A stretch of 64,000 nt of DNA, from assembly GCA_022495995.1 (NCBI GenBank), contig JAFEMH010007458.1, forward strand, positions 24,912 through 88,911. The letters run 5' to 3'. Both the position numbers and the translations under genes were made by a program. This document shows, one piece after another, positions 45,444 to 57,033 of the stretch. The notes under the pieces are model-generated. The model was given only the letters and a program-made list of their open reading frames with translations. It searched no databases and was not told the DNA's origin. This DNA comes from Adenophora triphylla var. japonica (lineage: Eukaryota; Streptophyta; Magnoliopsida; Asterales; Campanulaceae). The stretch's first letter is position 1. Every line of letters starts with the position of its first letter.

Positions 45444-45890
45444 AAAATCAATTTCAAAATCAAAGGTCCACTGCCTTTTTCATTCTGGCAGAAATGGCTC
45501 TCAACTTCAAAAGGTCTTTTGAGTACCAAATCTCAATCCAAAAATCTTCCAAAAAATCATGGGATCAGTTTAAAGTCTTAAAAGGATATCCCAATTTTTA
45601 CTTTTCTGAGTTTCAAATTATTTTGGCCAGAACACACACACACACACAAATGATTTTCGGCTTGGAAGACTCGTTTACGAGGCATTCCGGTGCACACTAA
45701 CGTCCTTCCCGGCGTGTAACATGACCTCAGAACCCAAATTTCGATCTCGGGCTTTTTTCAAAGTTTTGGCCCTTAAAACAAAAATGGCGTGGCGACTCCG
45801 TTCTTTTTCCCGGGTCTTATTTGGTTTTTTCCAAAGAAACACGAAAAAGTCGAATTTCATTTCCCGCAAAAATGGCGACACATCATCACA
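45444..45890 (+). repeat. Partial 5' LTR, same family as the solo LTR
   Basis: TTTCAAAATCAAAGGTCCAC onward aligns with 43895-44342, with small indels (shorter CA run). Ends CATCATCACA immediately before the PBS. Confidence 0.88.
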
Positions 45891-45891
45891 G

Positions 45892-45910
45892 TGGCGACTC
45901 CGCTGGGGAC
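45892..45910 (+). other. Primer-binding site of the Ogre/Tat element
   Basis: TGGCGACTCCGCTGGGGAC, one base after the LTR. This is the form seen in plant Ogre/Tat elements. Confidence 0.8.
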
Positions 45911-47199
45911 TAAGCTTTTTAAAAAAAAAAATGATATTTGGTATATTGGTGGAAACCATTAAACTTCCCGTTATCGCCTCCTAACACGAGTCGGGGATAA
46001 ATTGTGGTCTAACAATCCCACGTACCGGTATCACCGTTTTCAAAAAAAAAAAAAAAAGCTTTTGAGGGTCAAGCTTCCGTCCGGCTTTGAAAATCATTTT
46101 TGTGTGTGTGTTGATTTTTGCACGGTTTTCGTGTTGTTTTGGCCGCCTCGGAGAAAGTCAAAATTTTGACCGTTTGTCGGAATAATGTCCCTATACATTC
46201 GGAATTTTCGTGCTTATGTGCTCATTAAATTTCAAAAAAAAAAAATTTCAAAAAAAAAAAAGGATTTCCAAAAAAAAAAAGAAAATTTTCAAAAAAAAAA
46301 ATCATGCATCATTTTTTTAAGACACATGAAAAATTCCTATTTTACTCAGAAAAAGAATATAGGCCTTGCACACTACGCGCACGTGACCGTACACCGCACA
46401 CTACGTCCCTAACCCGGGAAATCCTTGTCGCGGTCCGTTTGGTCTTATTACGCCTCTCGGATGAGCACGGGACTACCCAAACATCCCATGGAGCCTCGTG
46501 TCGACCATGCACTTGTCCAAGTGACACACTTTGTCCAGAGACCCGGTTGATTTTTAGTGCGGGTGCATGTGTCATGCCCTGTCCGTGTATAGACCTTTCC
46601 TTTCAAGCCTTTGTCGGCATACCGACTCAATATCTTTCGGGGACCCTAATCAGTCGAAGTTCTGCCGGTTTTCCGCCGCGAGACTTTGACCAAGATATTG
46701 ACCGGCGCCTTGACTTCGGCTCGGCGGCACAAATTATACACCGACTCCCGGCATTGACACCTTTGAGTCATCAAGGATTAATGATTATTCCATGCCTAAT
46801 TACGACCTAATTGACAACAAATCAAGATCAATCGTGGACATTTATCAGTCCAAATCATGCCGACTTTTCATCGAGTCCTCGGACATGATCTTGACTTTTG
46901 ACGTCAGCTTTGTCCGTAATTTACATCGAATGCTCGTTAAGACTCGATTACCCGCCAGACTTTTAGGATCGTTTTCTTTCGGTCGGTGGGACCCGCTTGC
47001 CTTATAGGACCCTCGTCACAGGGCTGTCCACCACAGGAGGTCGAAATACGGGTGGAATACGAGGGGCTTATAGACGTAGTGACGGGGCCCACTGATCCAG
47101 GATCCAGAGTAGTTTGCGAAAAAGAAGAGCAATCTTTTCCAACCGATTAGGTTAATAAAGCACGTTTTAAGTAAACGTGAACAAATAATTGCATGTTGC
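45911..47199 (+). other. Non-coding leader of the Ogre/Tat element
   Basis: Contains A-rich runs of the type TTTCAAAAAAAAAA (46040-46300) and GC-rich sequence. The 168-codon open frame at 46304 has no domain I recognise. Ogre elements often carry an extra ORF before gag, but I cannot support one here. Confidence 0.5.
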
Positions 47200-48655
47200 A
47201 TGAGCCAAAAGCCCAAACACCTACCCTCCTTCCATTCCCAGACATCTGAACCTTCGTGTCCTTTCCCCATGACTCCGCACAAAGCTTGGTTTCGGGCACC
47301 GGGTCATCGTTTGATTAGTTGGGAAGAGTCAAGCGCGTCATCAGCTTTGCCGTTTGTTCCGACTCCGGGTTTTAGAATGTCTGCATCAGCCGGTAATGAT
47401 GGGGATAACGTTGCTCCGTCCTCCAAAATCCCTCGAACCAGACCCAGTGTGGATCCGAGTTGGTAGAACGAGATGAGACTTCGACATGAGGCTCAAATTG
47501 ATGACCTTAAGGGGTTGTCGTAAGTCATGGTTTGACTATCGAGTCTCAATTCCGATGGCACTTTTACCGCAAAGAAGGAAGAGGGTTCTCCTCCTCTTCT
47601 TAATCGTCCCGGATACATCGAAATGCTACCCCAAGATTCCTATGTTTCCGCCAGGGACCCCCACCCGTCGACTTACAGGGCAGCGGCCCCCAAACAACGA
47701 TCGGGGGACGAAAGAGTTCGGTATCTTGTCAGTTTGTCCCCTCTCAAAGTGATGATCCCACAAATATCGGCTGAGTGATGAAAATCGGGGAATAATTGAA
47801 GAAATATGGTCGGCCATCAAAGCCCTGGAAGAACGCCGGAAACAGGACGGCCCGGAACACTGGATTGAAGAGGCCACACGCCACTTCGGGACCTTAACAA
47901 TCTCCCAGTGGCCAGGGCTACCTTGAAGGACAAACATATGCCCGTTCCCGGGACCTCAATATCTCTCATTATCCAGGCGGAGTCCAATCACTTGCTTCCA
48001 GACGAGCCCGGCGGATCCCCCGGACCGGTTCCACTCAAAGTCATTCGGCAGCTCAACACGAGGTCCCAAATCCGCCACCGGCCGTAGAACACATTTGGTG
48101 GGATATTTGTGGCTGTCCCGATTGCCTTGAAAGGGACTATCGGGGCTGGATACACGAGGACCGTCCTCCTAAGAAAAAGAAAATTTCCTCCCCAAAAATT
48201 GAAGGAGAGATTCGAGGCCGGTGATAACAATGTGGGAACGCTCGGGGAGCCATGCAGGGGATTTGATTATTATGTACTCTACTCCGATCGGTCTTCCCAA
48301 AGCAAAAAGGGGTAAAAGAGCGAGAAAAGCCTTGCCAACGACGGAATTGAGACCTTCGGATACCAGTGCTGCGAACGTAAGTCCAACCCCTCGGGGTCAA
48401 CCGAGTTCGGTTGTCCGGCTCCAGAGTATACACCGATGAAGAAAAACCGACGCGCCTGCAGCGCTCCCACTCAATCAACATGTTGGTGGAGATGGCAACC
48501 GCCACAAAGGCATCGGTATAACCCAGGGGCTTCGGCAAAGGCTCTACCTCGCAAGAAAAAAGCACGAAGTGGCGGCTTGATGACTCTCTATCCCGAGACA
48601 AAGGACCAAATCTATGATCCTCACCTATATGGGAGTATGATCACCTTACTGCGAT
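47200..48655 (+). pseudogene. Ogre/Tat gag, decayed
   Basis: Short open pieces (47200-47466, 47486-47752, 48221-48439) of low similarity between stops. The position between leader and protease, and Pro/Arg-rich composition, suggest gag and linker. No intact core or knuckle can be read, so the call rests mainly on gene order. Confidence 0.5.
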
Positions 48656-49110
48656 GAAGATTTGCCAAGAGATGTCTCCCAACACAATGAAGCTTTGTAC
48701 ATCACTATTCGGCTCAACACCATATCACTCCACAGGGTATTAGTGGACAATGGATCATCGGTAAACGTCATTCCCCTCGGCATGATGAGGGCCCTCCGCA
48801 TAAATGAAAGGCGTATGATCCCATCTACCCGGATTTGTCAAGGCCTACGACGGTTCGTCTCGTCCCATTACAGGGACGGTGACTCTGGAACTGCAGTACG
48901 AAACCCAAATGGTGCCCGCAAAGTTCCATGTAATGGATATCCCCCTCCGAGTTCACGGCCACTACTAGGGCGCCCTTGGTTGCATCACATGAAAGCCATA
49001 GCCTCCACTCTTCCACCAATGCGTCAAATTCATCAACCGGCGGGGAGACCTTGAAGTCATAAGGGGTGACGGTTTCCTCATAGGGAACGAAGGCTGAAAC
49101 AATAGCCAAG
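48656..49110 (+). pseudogene. Ogre/Tat aspartic protease
   Basis: HNEALYITIRLNTISLHRVL followed by VDNGSSVNVIPL (active site D-N-G, where D-T/S-G is usual; Tat copies often read DNGS). Then, across frames, ITGTVTLELQYETQ, LGRPWLHHMKAIAST and MRQIHQPAGRP remnants. The LGRPWLHHMKA block is diagnostic. Confidence 0.82.
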
Positions 49111-50149
49111 AATGCCCACTGATCAAACAGGGGCTACATCCTTCAAGAGGCAAGTCTCGCCGGCATCCTTTGGAATCCGGCAATGCCAACTATGTCCAAC
49201 ACACTCAGCGAGCGAGACTCAGAAGAAGTTCGATTCATCAAATTTAATTGCTATTTCCAACACTTGGAGGCGTCTTTGGAAGGAAACGGCGAACACCGCC
49301 ATGATACGAGCACACAAGTCTCCAGGTCCTCAATCACGGATTTGTCGGCGTACTGCAAACCCATTCTTTGGCCTCGCCGGCTAGGAGATTTTCATGATAA
49401 AAGTCGACAAACACCGGGACTCGGCTCGAATCTATGAACGTCGTGTGGGACGTCCTCCTTCTTGAACTACACCAAGCCTTTCCGCTCGAGTATGGGACAT
49501 GAGATTTTTCTAGCAAAGCACACCGAGACGCAATACGTCCTTACATCTGGATTGAGCGGTCGGATTGTGACGAAATGGAAATCCCGAGGATTGAGGAAGA
49601 TCCCTACATCCACATGCTCGGCTTTCGGACGCCAAACACCATTGATTACGGTTCGAGACAAAGAGATGATAGCAACGGCGAAGAGGAAGCACGAGACCAT
49701 GCCTTTCCCGAGTTGTGAAGCCACCGAGCGACGATGCCGCTAAAGAATTGGGAAACTCTCTCGGGCCGTCCGCGACCAAAGAGGAAATGATCACCAAGCT
49801 TGGATTGGTCCCCCGTCCTTTCGTGTCAACCTTTGTAAAGATCCTCCAGGAGTCTCTCATTGTTGAGTTCGAGTCTCTCGAGTCGTCCGATGGCCTTACG
49901 CCTAAAGACTATGAGTGCAGCGAACGTTGTATTCCCTTTCGTCTTCAATGAAATGATGAACCTTTACGAGTATCCCTTAATTGCCACTTTAACTAATGAT
50001 GAATTAACTAATAATCTAAAAACTTAATAACGATTCACTAGATGAAGAAGCGGACACATTAAATGAACAATATATCAAAGAAATCTTTAAGCGGGTTGTC
50101 AGGAAGAGGAAAATCGAGCCCAAGTGCCGAAGAGATTTTGACAAGTGTG

Positions 50150-51230
50150 AATACAGGAGCTGGCGGAAGAGCCTAAAGAGACGCGATTGGTAGTTTCTTT
50201 GAAGGGATTTGAAAGGGATGCCCTAATTGAGCTGCTAAAAGAATTTGTGGATGTGTTCGCATGGTCCTATAAAGATATGCCAGGCCTTGATCCTTCCATA
50301 GTTGAACACCGAATACCGCTCGACCCAGAAGTTAAGCCAGTAAAGCAGAAGCTAAGAAGAATTAAGCCCGAATGGTCCCTACAAGTGAAAGAGGAGATAG
50401 AAAAGATGCTCAGGGCGGGATTCATCATGGTCATTGAATACCCTACATGGCTTTCTAACATAGTAACAGTGACCAAGGCCAACGGAAAGATCCGGTCTTT
50501 GCGTAGACTTGAGAGACTTGAACAAAGCCGGTCAAAGACGATTTCCCCACACAAACATCGACATTTTGGTAGATTCCACGACCAACCATGAAGTTAAATC
50601 CTTCGTCGATGGTTTTGCCGGCTACAACCAAATCAAAATGGCAGAAGAGGCTCAAGCCAAAACAGCCTTCACAACCCCTTGGGGCACCTCTTGCTACACG
50701 GTCATGCCGTTCGGACTAAAGAATCTTTGGGGCTACGTACCAGAGGGCAGCTACAGCTCTGTTCCATGACATGATCCACAAAGAAATTGAGGTCTATGTG
50801 GACGACATGATAATACACTCCAGAGGATCGGATGGCCAACACTTTGTTGATTTGAAGAAATTCTTCGAGGTACGCCTCAGAGACCACGGCATGAGAGGCG
50901 AATCCGGCCAAGTGCACCTTCGGTGCAAGACGAGGAAAGGTGCTAGGATATATGGTGACGAACGGGGAATCGAAGTAGATCCCCGGAAAATCAAGGCGAT
51001 AGTTGAAATGAAGCCGCCCCAGGACAACTGACGAAGTGAAATCCTTTATGGGAAAGGCTGCAATACATAAGCCGCTTTGTAAATCGGTGTCCTCGTCTGC
51101 GAGCCGATCTTCAAGTTGATGAAGAAAAATGCCTACACGGAATGGACCCCCGGAATGTCGGCTTGCCTTTGAGCAGTTAAGGCATACCTTGTGAATCCCC
51201 GATTCTCTGCCCACCACATCGGAAAAAGCC
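50150..51230 (+). pseudogene. Ogre/Tat reverse transcriptase
   Basis: LIELLKEFVDVFAWSYKDMP, GLDPSIVEHRIPLDPEVKPV, EKMLRAGFIMVIEYPTWLSN, VTVTKANGKIR, then in another frame NHEVKSFVDGFAGYNQIKMA and TPWGTSCYTVMPFGLKN. The catalytic box EVYVDDMIIHS is at 50800. Frameshifts near 50500, 50730 and 50870 disable it. Confidence 0.88.
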
Positions 51231-52090
51231 GCTCTTGCTATATCTAAGCTGTCACGAATACAACAATTGGGGCTATGCTAGCTCAAGAGAAGAAAGATTC
51301 CAAGGTCGAAAACGCCATCTATTTCGTAGCGAAAGCTCCAAGGAAGCGAACTCAATTACTGCCTTGCGAGAAGACTTGCGCGAGGTTTGGTGCAGGTAGT
51401 GGGAAAGTTGAAACACTACATGCGGTCTCACCCGATACATCTTGTCTCAAGAATAGACCCCATCAAATATACGATTCGACAAGCCTTCCATCTCCATGAG
51501 GTTGGAAAAATGGTCGTTCTTTTTGGCCGAATATGACATCACTTATGTTTCAAGGAAATCTGTAAAAGGACGCATAATGGCAGAACATTTGGCCGATTTC
51601 CCAAGTGATGAGTCCCGAGGACCTGAACCTCAATTTCCCGATGATGGAATCTTCGCTCTAGAAGGAGAAAATCGCTGGCAACTCTTCTTCAACGGGGCGT
51701 CAAACAAAAGGGGGAACGAGATAGGAATGCCTCTGGTCGATCCTACTGACGAGCACACCCCCATGCGCGGTGAAATTTGAACTTCGAAGTCACCAACAAT
51801 GACTGCTTGAGTATGAAGCTTGCATAGCCGGGTTGGAAGCCGCCCTTGAAAGAAATATCAAGGAATTGGAGGTGTATGGTGACTCTGCCCTCATCATCAA
51901 TCAGGTCTCTAACAAATGGAAGACCGTGGACCCGGGTCTACAAAAATATCACACTTACATGGAAGAGCTAGTAACTCAATTCAAGGAGATCAGCTTTCAT
52001 TACTTGCCCAGGGATCCCAACAGGATCGCAGATGCTCTGGCTACACTAGCCTCTCTTGTCGAAATACCTGAAGGAAAGTCTGTTAAACCA
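51230..52090 (+). pseudogene. Ogre/Tat RNase H region
   Basis: WSFFLAEYDITYVSRKSVKG and MAEHLADFP close the first RNase H. WQLFFNGASNKRGNEIG and, after a frameshift, LEVYGDSALIINQVSNKW, FHYLPRDPNRIADALATLAS are the additional RNase H. The first catalytic Asp appears as Asn (FFNGAS where FFDGAS is expected). Confidence 0.82.
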
Positions 52091-52269
52091 TTCAGATTCG
52101 GGAGAAGAGAAAACCCCGCCTATTGCTTCGAAATTGAAGCGGAAGCCGAGCGATCGATGATCCACAGTACACTCAGTTACCGATTACGAAGGATGGCGAG
52201 GCCCCTTTCAAAAATGAAGATGGGGAATATAAAGAAGGAATCAAAGCGAAAAGTCTCTCGGCCACAGGC

Positions 52270-53420
52270 GGCTCGCCTCCCATTATGTTCTTTTGGGAAA
52301 TATGCTATACAAGAAGCGTTATCAAGGCCCCCTCTGCGATGTATCGGCAAACAAGAGGCTACCGAACTCATGAAAGAAATACATGGTGGTACTGCGGCCC
52401 TCACATGAATGCTCGAGCTCGTGCAAATCATGCGAGAATGGGGTACTTTTGGATCTCCATGGAAACCGACTGCATCCAGTTCGTCAAAAGCTGCGACAAA
52501 TGCCAGCGATACTCCAACCTTAATCACTTGCCTCCTCACGAGTTATACTGCATGACAACCCCTTGGCCTTTCGTCACTTGGGGAATCGATGTCATAGGCA
52601 AAATCACACCATCAGGCAGCAACGGCCACGAATTCATCCTGGTAGCTATGGATTATTTCACCAAGTAGGTTGAATCCAAGTCCTACAAAATCCTCAACTC
52701 AAGGAAAGTAGCCCTCTTCATCAAAGAGAACATCATATGCAGATACGGGTTGCCAGCCGAAATCATCTCAGATAATGGATCCCACTTCGAAGGGAATGTG
52801 AAAAGCTGGCGAGAATTCCGAATAACCCGTCACAAGTCATCTCCTTACAGGCCCCAAACCAACGGAGCCGTCGAAGCAGCAAACAAGACTCTGGAAAATA
52901 TCATCCGGAAGATGGTCATTCAAGGCGAAGATTGGCCCGAGAAGTTACACTGGCACTCTGGGGCTACGGGACATCGGTCGAGACGGCAGCGGGAAACACC
53001 GTTTGCCCTCACATACGGAATGGAAGCGGTACTCCCAATCGAGCTGGAAATACCCTCGCTCCGTATACTGCTGGAAAGCTAGATCAATGAGGTCGAATGG
53101 CTCCAGAGTCGCCATGATGAATTGGCCCTGCTAGATGAGCGACGATTGAAGGCCATGGAACACATCCGAGCCTACCAAGGAAGAATGGCCAGAGCCTTCG
53201 ACAAGAAAGTAAAGCATCGGGAGATCCGAGAAGGTGATCTCGTTTTGAAAGAAAAGCCCCCAGTCCGTATCAACCCCCTCGGCAAATGGGAGCTGTATGG
53301 GTCGGGCCATACGTCGTCCAGAAGATCTTCTCCGGAGGAGCCATGCAACTTGCAGACCTCGACGGAAATCCTTTTGTACACCCAGTGAACGGTGACAAGC
53401 TGCGCAGATACTACGCGTAA
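52270..53420 (+). pseudogene. Ogre/Tat integrase, with in-frame stops
   Basis: HEN..HGG-like finger remnants, CDKCQRYSNLNHLPPHELYC, WGIDVIGKITPSGSNGHEFI (Asp), a stop after AMDYFTK (52666), IISDNGSHFEGNV (Asp), YRPQTNGAVEAANKTLENII (Glu), a second stop at 53080, then DKKVKHREIREGDLVLKEKP. After a frameshift the C-terminus VHPVNGDKLRRYYA ends at the TAA 53418-53420. Confidence 0.88.
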
Positions 53421-53447
53421 AAAGAGTGCTAAAAGAGTAATACCCAA

Positions 53448-53478
53448 CTAGGTTGAAAACCCGAAAAGGGCGGCCTAG
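53448..53478 (+). ncRNA. Candidate structured RNA motif, copy 1 (bulged hairpin)
   Basis: Arms CTAGGTTG (53448-53455) and CGGCCTAG (53471-53478) pair over 8 bp including two G-T pairs. Then AAAA is unpaired on the 5' side, and CCC/GGG closes a GAAAA loop. It lies 27 bases after the pol stop. Copies with changed but complementary arms occur at 54318, 55043, 55121 and 61595. I know no named family for it; RNA status is inference. Confidence 0.5.
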
Positions 53479-53622
53479 GTAAAAAACAGGGTTGCCTAGG
53501 TAAAAACGAGGTTGCACCAAGAAAGGCTCCATGACCTTAGTAGATTCACCAATCCTAAGTCATTTGTTGCTCCCCATCCGTAGGAAAGAAAGCGAAAAGA
53601 TAGACGATATGTCCAACTTGAA

Positions 53623-53832
53623 GGAATTACCCAAGAAGGTCTCTTTGACATCCTTGTAGAAGAAGGAAAAATTAAGCCTAGAGAAGGAAATCCTCTTGGA
53701 AAAAGCTCTCGTCTTGATCATGATCCCTACTTGTTTTGTAAATTTCACAACTATAGTGGCCATGACACCAATGAGCGCCATCATACGAAGGATGTAATCC
53801 AAGACTTGTATGAAGCCGGCAAGATCAACTGA
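53623..53832 (+). pseudogene. Gag C-terminus with CxH...HD zinc-binding-like motif, copy A
   Basis: Open in one frame: ITQEGLFDILVEEGKIKPRE, SSRLDHDPYLFCKFHNYSGH, then DTNERHHTKDVIQDLYEAGK to TGA at 53830. The CKFHNYSGHDT...HH..KD pattern corresponds to the Tat-type gag motif usually written C-x2-H-x3-GH-x-T-x2-C; here the final Cys position reads His. The same region in copy B (60130-60375) is frame-broken. Confidence 0.75.
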
Positions 53833-54317
53833 AGCATCACCACCTTGGGGCTCCGATTGTCCTCTCCCTTTTCCTTTGAAAAAAAAAGAGAAAAAAAAAA
53901 CATAGATTAAGTAAACTTCCTAGTATGTTCTCGAAGAGTCGTTCTGTCATTCTAGTCCATCTCTATCCTCTCTAGTTTGTGTCAAGTGAACTACTCGAGT
54001 ACATTTCGAATTTCCTTATCAATAAAAGTTATCTCTTTATCCTAAACACTTTCCCAAGAGTTGTTTTTCTTTATGAATATCATTTGATCTATGTTGAATA
54101 GTGGACCCTCATTCCTTAAATCATCACGAAAAATGGAAACTTCTAAACAAGTTTGAAATGAAAACTATCCTTAGAAGGCTTAAGGCTAAACATTACTCAT
54201 GTTGAAAGTCGAAGATCAACAAACAAAGGAAGCCAAAGACGCCGCTATCAACATTCATCCCAAGAAGAGTGGGGCTACTCGATTCAAGGCTTTGAGAGTA
54301 CAAAAATAAAAAGCTCG

Positions 54318-54346
54318 CTAGGTCGAAACTCCTCAAATCGTCCTAG
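54318..54346 (+). ncRNA. Candidate structured RNA motif, copy 2
   Basis: CTAGGTCG and CGTCCTAG pair at 7 of 8 positions; the inner loop differs from the other copies. Followed by GCAAAAATAGAG. Confidence 0.35.
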
Positions 54347-55042
54347 GCAAAAATAGAGCATCAAAAAAAAAAAAAAAAAAAAAAAGAGAAGAAAAACTCT
54401 CAAGCCTTCATCGCCCCACAACAAGGATGAAATTTCAACAAAGGCAAGAAGGACTCTCCAAAGAAAGAAGAAGAGTCAAGTGATATCAATGAAGAAAGGA
54501 GGATCCCTCAACATCCTCTTACAATGAAGTCCGAATGGCAACGCAAATGAAGAAGACTTTCAACATCAATCCATAAAGAGAAATGTTTAGCCTTAATTCA
54601 TACTAATGATTGGCTTTCTTTTCAAATTCGTTAAGAAATTTCTAGATGATGCGAGGTCCATTAAAAATAGAACAACTTTTCTAGACCTTAGATCCATGTA
54701 GCGTTCTTTGTTGAGTCTAGGGGCTTCCTCTTAGCCATTCTCATACACACTCTTGAAATCCAAGCATCAAAAGCTGGGGCTTCCTAACCTTTCCTTCCCG
54801 GTCAATCCCTACTCAAACTCTCAAGAGTAATCAAATCTGCATTAGGAGTTTCCTCCTTTTTGCCTCTCACTCTCATCATTAGAGATTATACTCTCCCAAA
54901 AGAGTCCAATGCTTGGATCACCTTCCAAAGAATAGAGTCCGTCTCTCCTCAACTAAACTCGAGATCTCATCTTTCTCCTTAATGAAATTCTTCCAACCGA
55001 GTCCCTTCGAGTAAACATACTTTTCAAAAAAGAAATGGCTCG

Positions 55043-55073
55043 CTAGGTTGAAAACTCGTAAAGAGCGGCCTAG
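55043..55073 (+). ncRNA. Candidate structured RNA motif, copy 3
   Basis: Same 8-bp outer arms as copy 1 and the AAAA bulge, but the inner stem is CTC/GAG around GTAAA instead of CCC/GGG, a compensated change. Followed by GCAAAAGTTAGAG. Confidence 0.5.
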
Positions 55074-55120
55074 GCAAAAGTTAGAGTACACAAAAACAAA
55101 AGACGCAAAAGAGATGCCCG

Positions 55121-55150
55121 CTAGATTGAAAACCCGAAAGGGCGGTCTAG
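55121..55150 (+). ncRNA. Candidate structured RNA motif, copy 4
   Basis: Outer arms CTAGATTG and CGGTCTAG: a G-C pair of copy 1 is replaced by A-T on both sides. Inner CCC/GGG around GAAA. Followed by GCAAAAACCAGG. Confidence 0.5.
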
Positions 55151-55730
55151 GCAAAAACCAGGGCGCGTCACTAAGAAAAAAAAAAATTCAAAGGGAAAAA
55201 GGAGGGGATCCTTCTTCGATTCACGCAGTCTCACAAGCATGTTCACGAAGTCATCTACAACATACAAGAAGTCTTGGGGCTTAGTGTCAAGAGAAGCCTT
55301 GGAAAATATGTGCTTTAGGTTAGGCACCATAAGTTCTACATAGCAAAAGCCATTGGAGTGGTTTAGACCTTGTTCAGTCAATGATCATCACACGAGAAAC
55401 TTAGGGGCTTGACGATGAAAAAAAAAAGTCCTATGACAACGGAAAAATCCTTGAAGTATCCTGAACCTTAGTGTTGAACTTGGGTTATCTCAACGGAATC
55501 CTATTAGACGATTGTCTCATTCGATCTTTAGATGAACCTCACGAGTTGGTCTTCAAAACCAAAATCTAAATCATAAACAATTTTCAATCCTCACATAATA
55601 GAACTCATTCTCCCCGCTGATTCTTGGAGTCGAGTGCACATTGATCATCTTGAACAAACAAATTCTTAAGTGAATGTATGTTGTTATGCAAATACTTTCA
55701 CTAACCCTCTTGCAGGAATTAAAATGCGCA

Positions 55731-56680
55731 AGGCACGTCAAGTGCCTACTTTCAAAAAATTAGATCAAACATGTTGAGTGTTTGGATTCCATCTACCTCC
55801 CCCATATGTCAATGTATCCAATTAAGTGCGTCGAGCATCTCTTCAAGCGTCAAGCATCCATTGCGTCAAGCAACCATCGTGTCAAGCAACCATCGCGTCA
55901 AGCATCCATCACGTCAAGTGCCATGCGTCGAAGCATACTCAACAAAAAAAAGCCCGATTCAGCGCCCTTACAGGTGGATCGTCAACAGTTAGGTGTGTCA
56001 AACATCTAAGATGTGTCAAGCATCTAGGGTCAGTATGTCAAATACTTACCTTACCAAAAGCCCGATTCAACGCCCAAACAGGTGGATCGTCAACAGTTAG
56101 GTGTGTCAAACATCTAAGATGCGTCAAGCATCTAGTGGTCGATATGTCGAATACTTACCTTACCAAAAGCCCGATTCAACGCCCAAACAGTGGATCGTCA
56201 CGCTTAGGTGTGTCAAACATCTACAAGTAGTATGTCGAGTACTACTCAACAAAAGCCCGATTCAACGCCCAAACAGTGGATCGTCATCAAATAGATGTGT
56301 CAAGCATCTAGGGTCAGTATGTCAAATACTTACCTTAACAAAAGCCCGATTCAACGCCCAAACAGGTGGATCGTCACCAAGAAGGTGTGTCAAGCATCTA
56401 CAAGTAGTATGTCGAGTACTACTCAACAAAAGCCCGGTCTTGAATTGCCAGGATCGTCACCAAGTAGGTGTGTTAAGCATTTACAAGTAGTATGTCAAGT
56501 ACTACTCAACAAAAGCTCGGTCTTGAATCGCCAGGATCGTCACCAAGTAGGTGTGTCAAGCATCTACAAGTAGTATGTCAAGTACTACTCAACAAAAGCT
56601 CGGTCTTGAATCGCCAGGATCGTCACCAAGTAGGTGTGTCAAGCATCTACAAGTAGTATGTCAAGTACTACTCAACAAAA
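55731..56680 (+). repeat. Array of about 20 small hairpins sharing a GTCRA loop
   Basis: Examples: AGGCAC-GTCAA-GTGCCT (55731), CAAACA-TGTTGAG-TGTTTG (55766), TTGC-GTCAA-GCAA (55861), AGATG-TGTCAAG-CATCT (56009), AGTAT-GTCAA-ATACT (56032), AGATGC-GTCAA-GCATCT (56117), TAGATG-TGTCAAG-CATCTA (56292). From 55950 they lie in tandem units of about 80-120 bp also containing GCCCGATTCAACGCCCAAAC and GGATCGTCACCAAGTAGGTG. The Cys/Ser-rich open frames across the array translate the repeat. Confidence 0.82.
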
Positions 56681-57033
56681 GCTCTGGTCTTGAATCGCCG
56701 GGATCGTCACCTCAACAAAAGCCCGGTCTTGAATCGCCAAGATCGTCACCTCACTTCAAAAGACAGGTATCTTCAGAATTGGGTCATGATTTGATTCCTC
56801 AGTATGGATTTGCCTTTTCAAAAATAAAATCTCCTCGATTTTAAAAAAAAAAATGATTTTCAAAATACCTAAAGCAACCTTTTCATGTTTTGGAGTCGAA
56901 CTACGTTTTGGTCTGATTCTCCGATAGAGATACGTAGGCGGCCAGAGTGCGGCACGACCATCCTAGTGTTCGAATGATGTCTTTTCTATCGACGACACTT
57001 CTTCTTTCATAAGACTCCGTCGCCGAGGGGCTC

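Larger units (their letters stand above)
45444..53516 (+). mobile_element. Ogre/Tat-type gypsy element, 5'-truncated LTR and decayed pol
   Basis: Starts inside an LTR (truncated left edge), then PBS-like TGGCGACTCCGCTGGGGAC (45892), long leader, gag, protease, RT, RNase H and integrase, and a hairpin motif just after the pol stop. At about 53517 it passes directly into a gag-containing repeat of a second family. No own 3' LTR was found. Confidence 0.85.
53517..57033 (+). mobile_element. Gag-only large retrotransposon derivative, copy A (5'-truncated)
   Basis: Matches 60036-63465 throughout. It starts inside gag, has no pol, and runs through a poly-A-rich stretch (54363), the hairpin motifs (54318, 55043, 55121), the GTCRA-loop hairpin array (55731-56680) and a GAGGGGCTC purine tract up to the LTR at 57034. 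Confidence 0.8.

Noticed and set aside
46304..46810. 168-codon open frame in the Ogre leader
   Set aside because: No domain and no similarity I recognise. Ogre elements can have an extra leader ORF, but nothing in this translation supports it.
55782..56844. Several overlapping 75-134 codon open frames rich in Cys, Val and Ser
   Set aside because: They translate the tandem hairpin array in different frames. No conserved start or domain, and the duplicated copy does not keep the frames.
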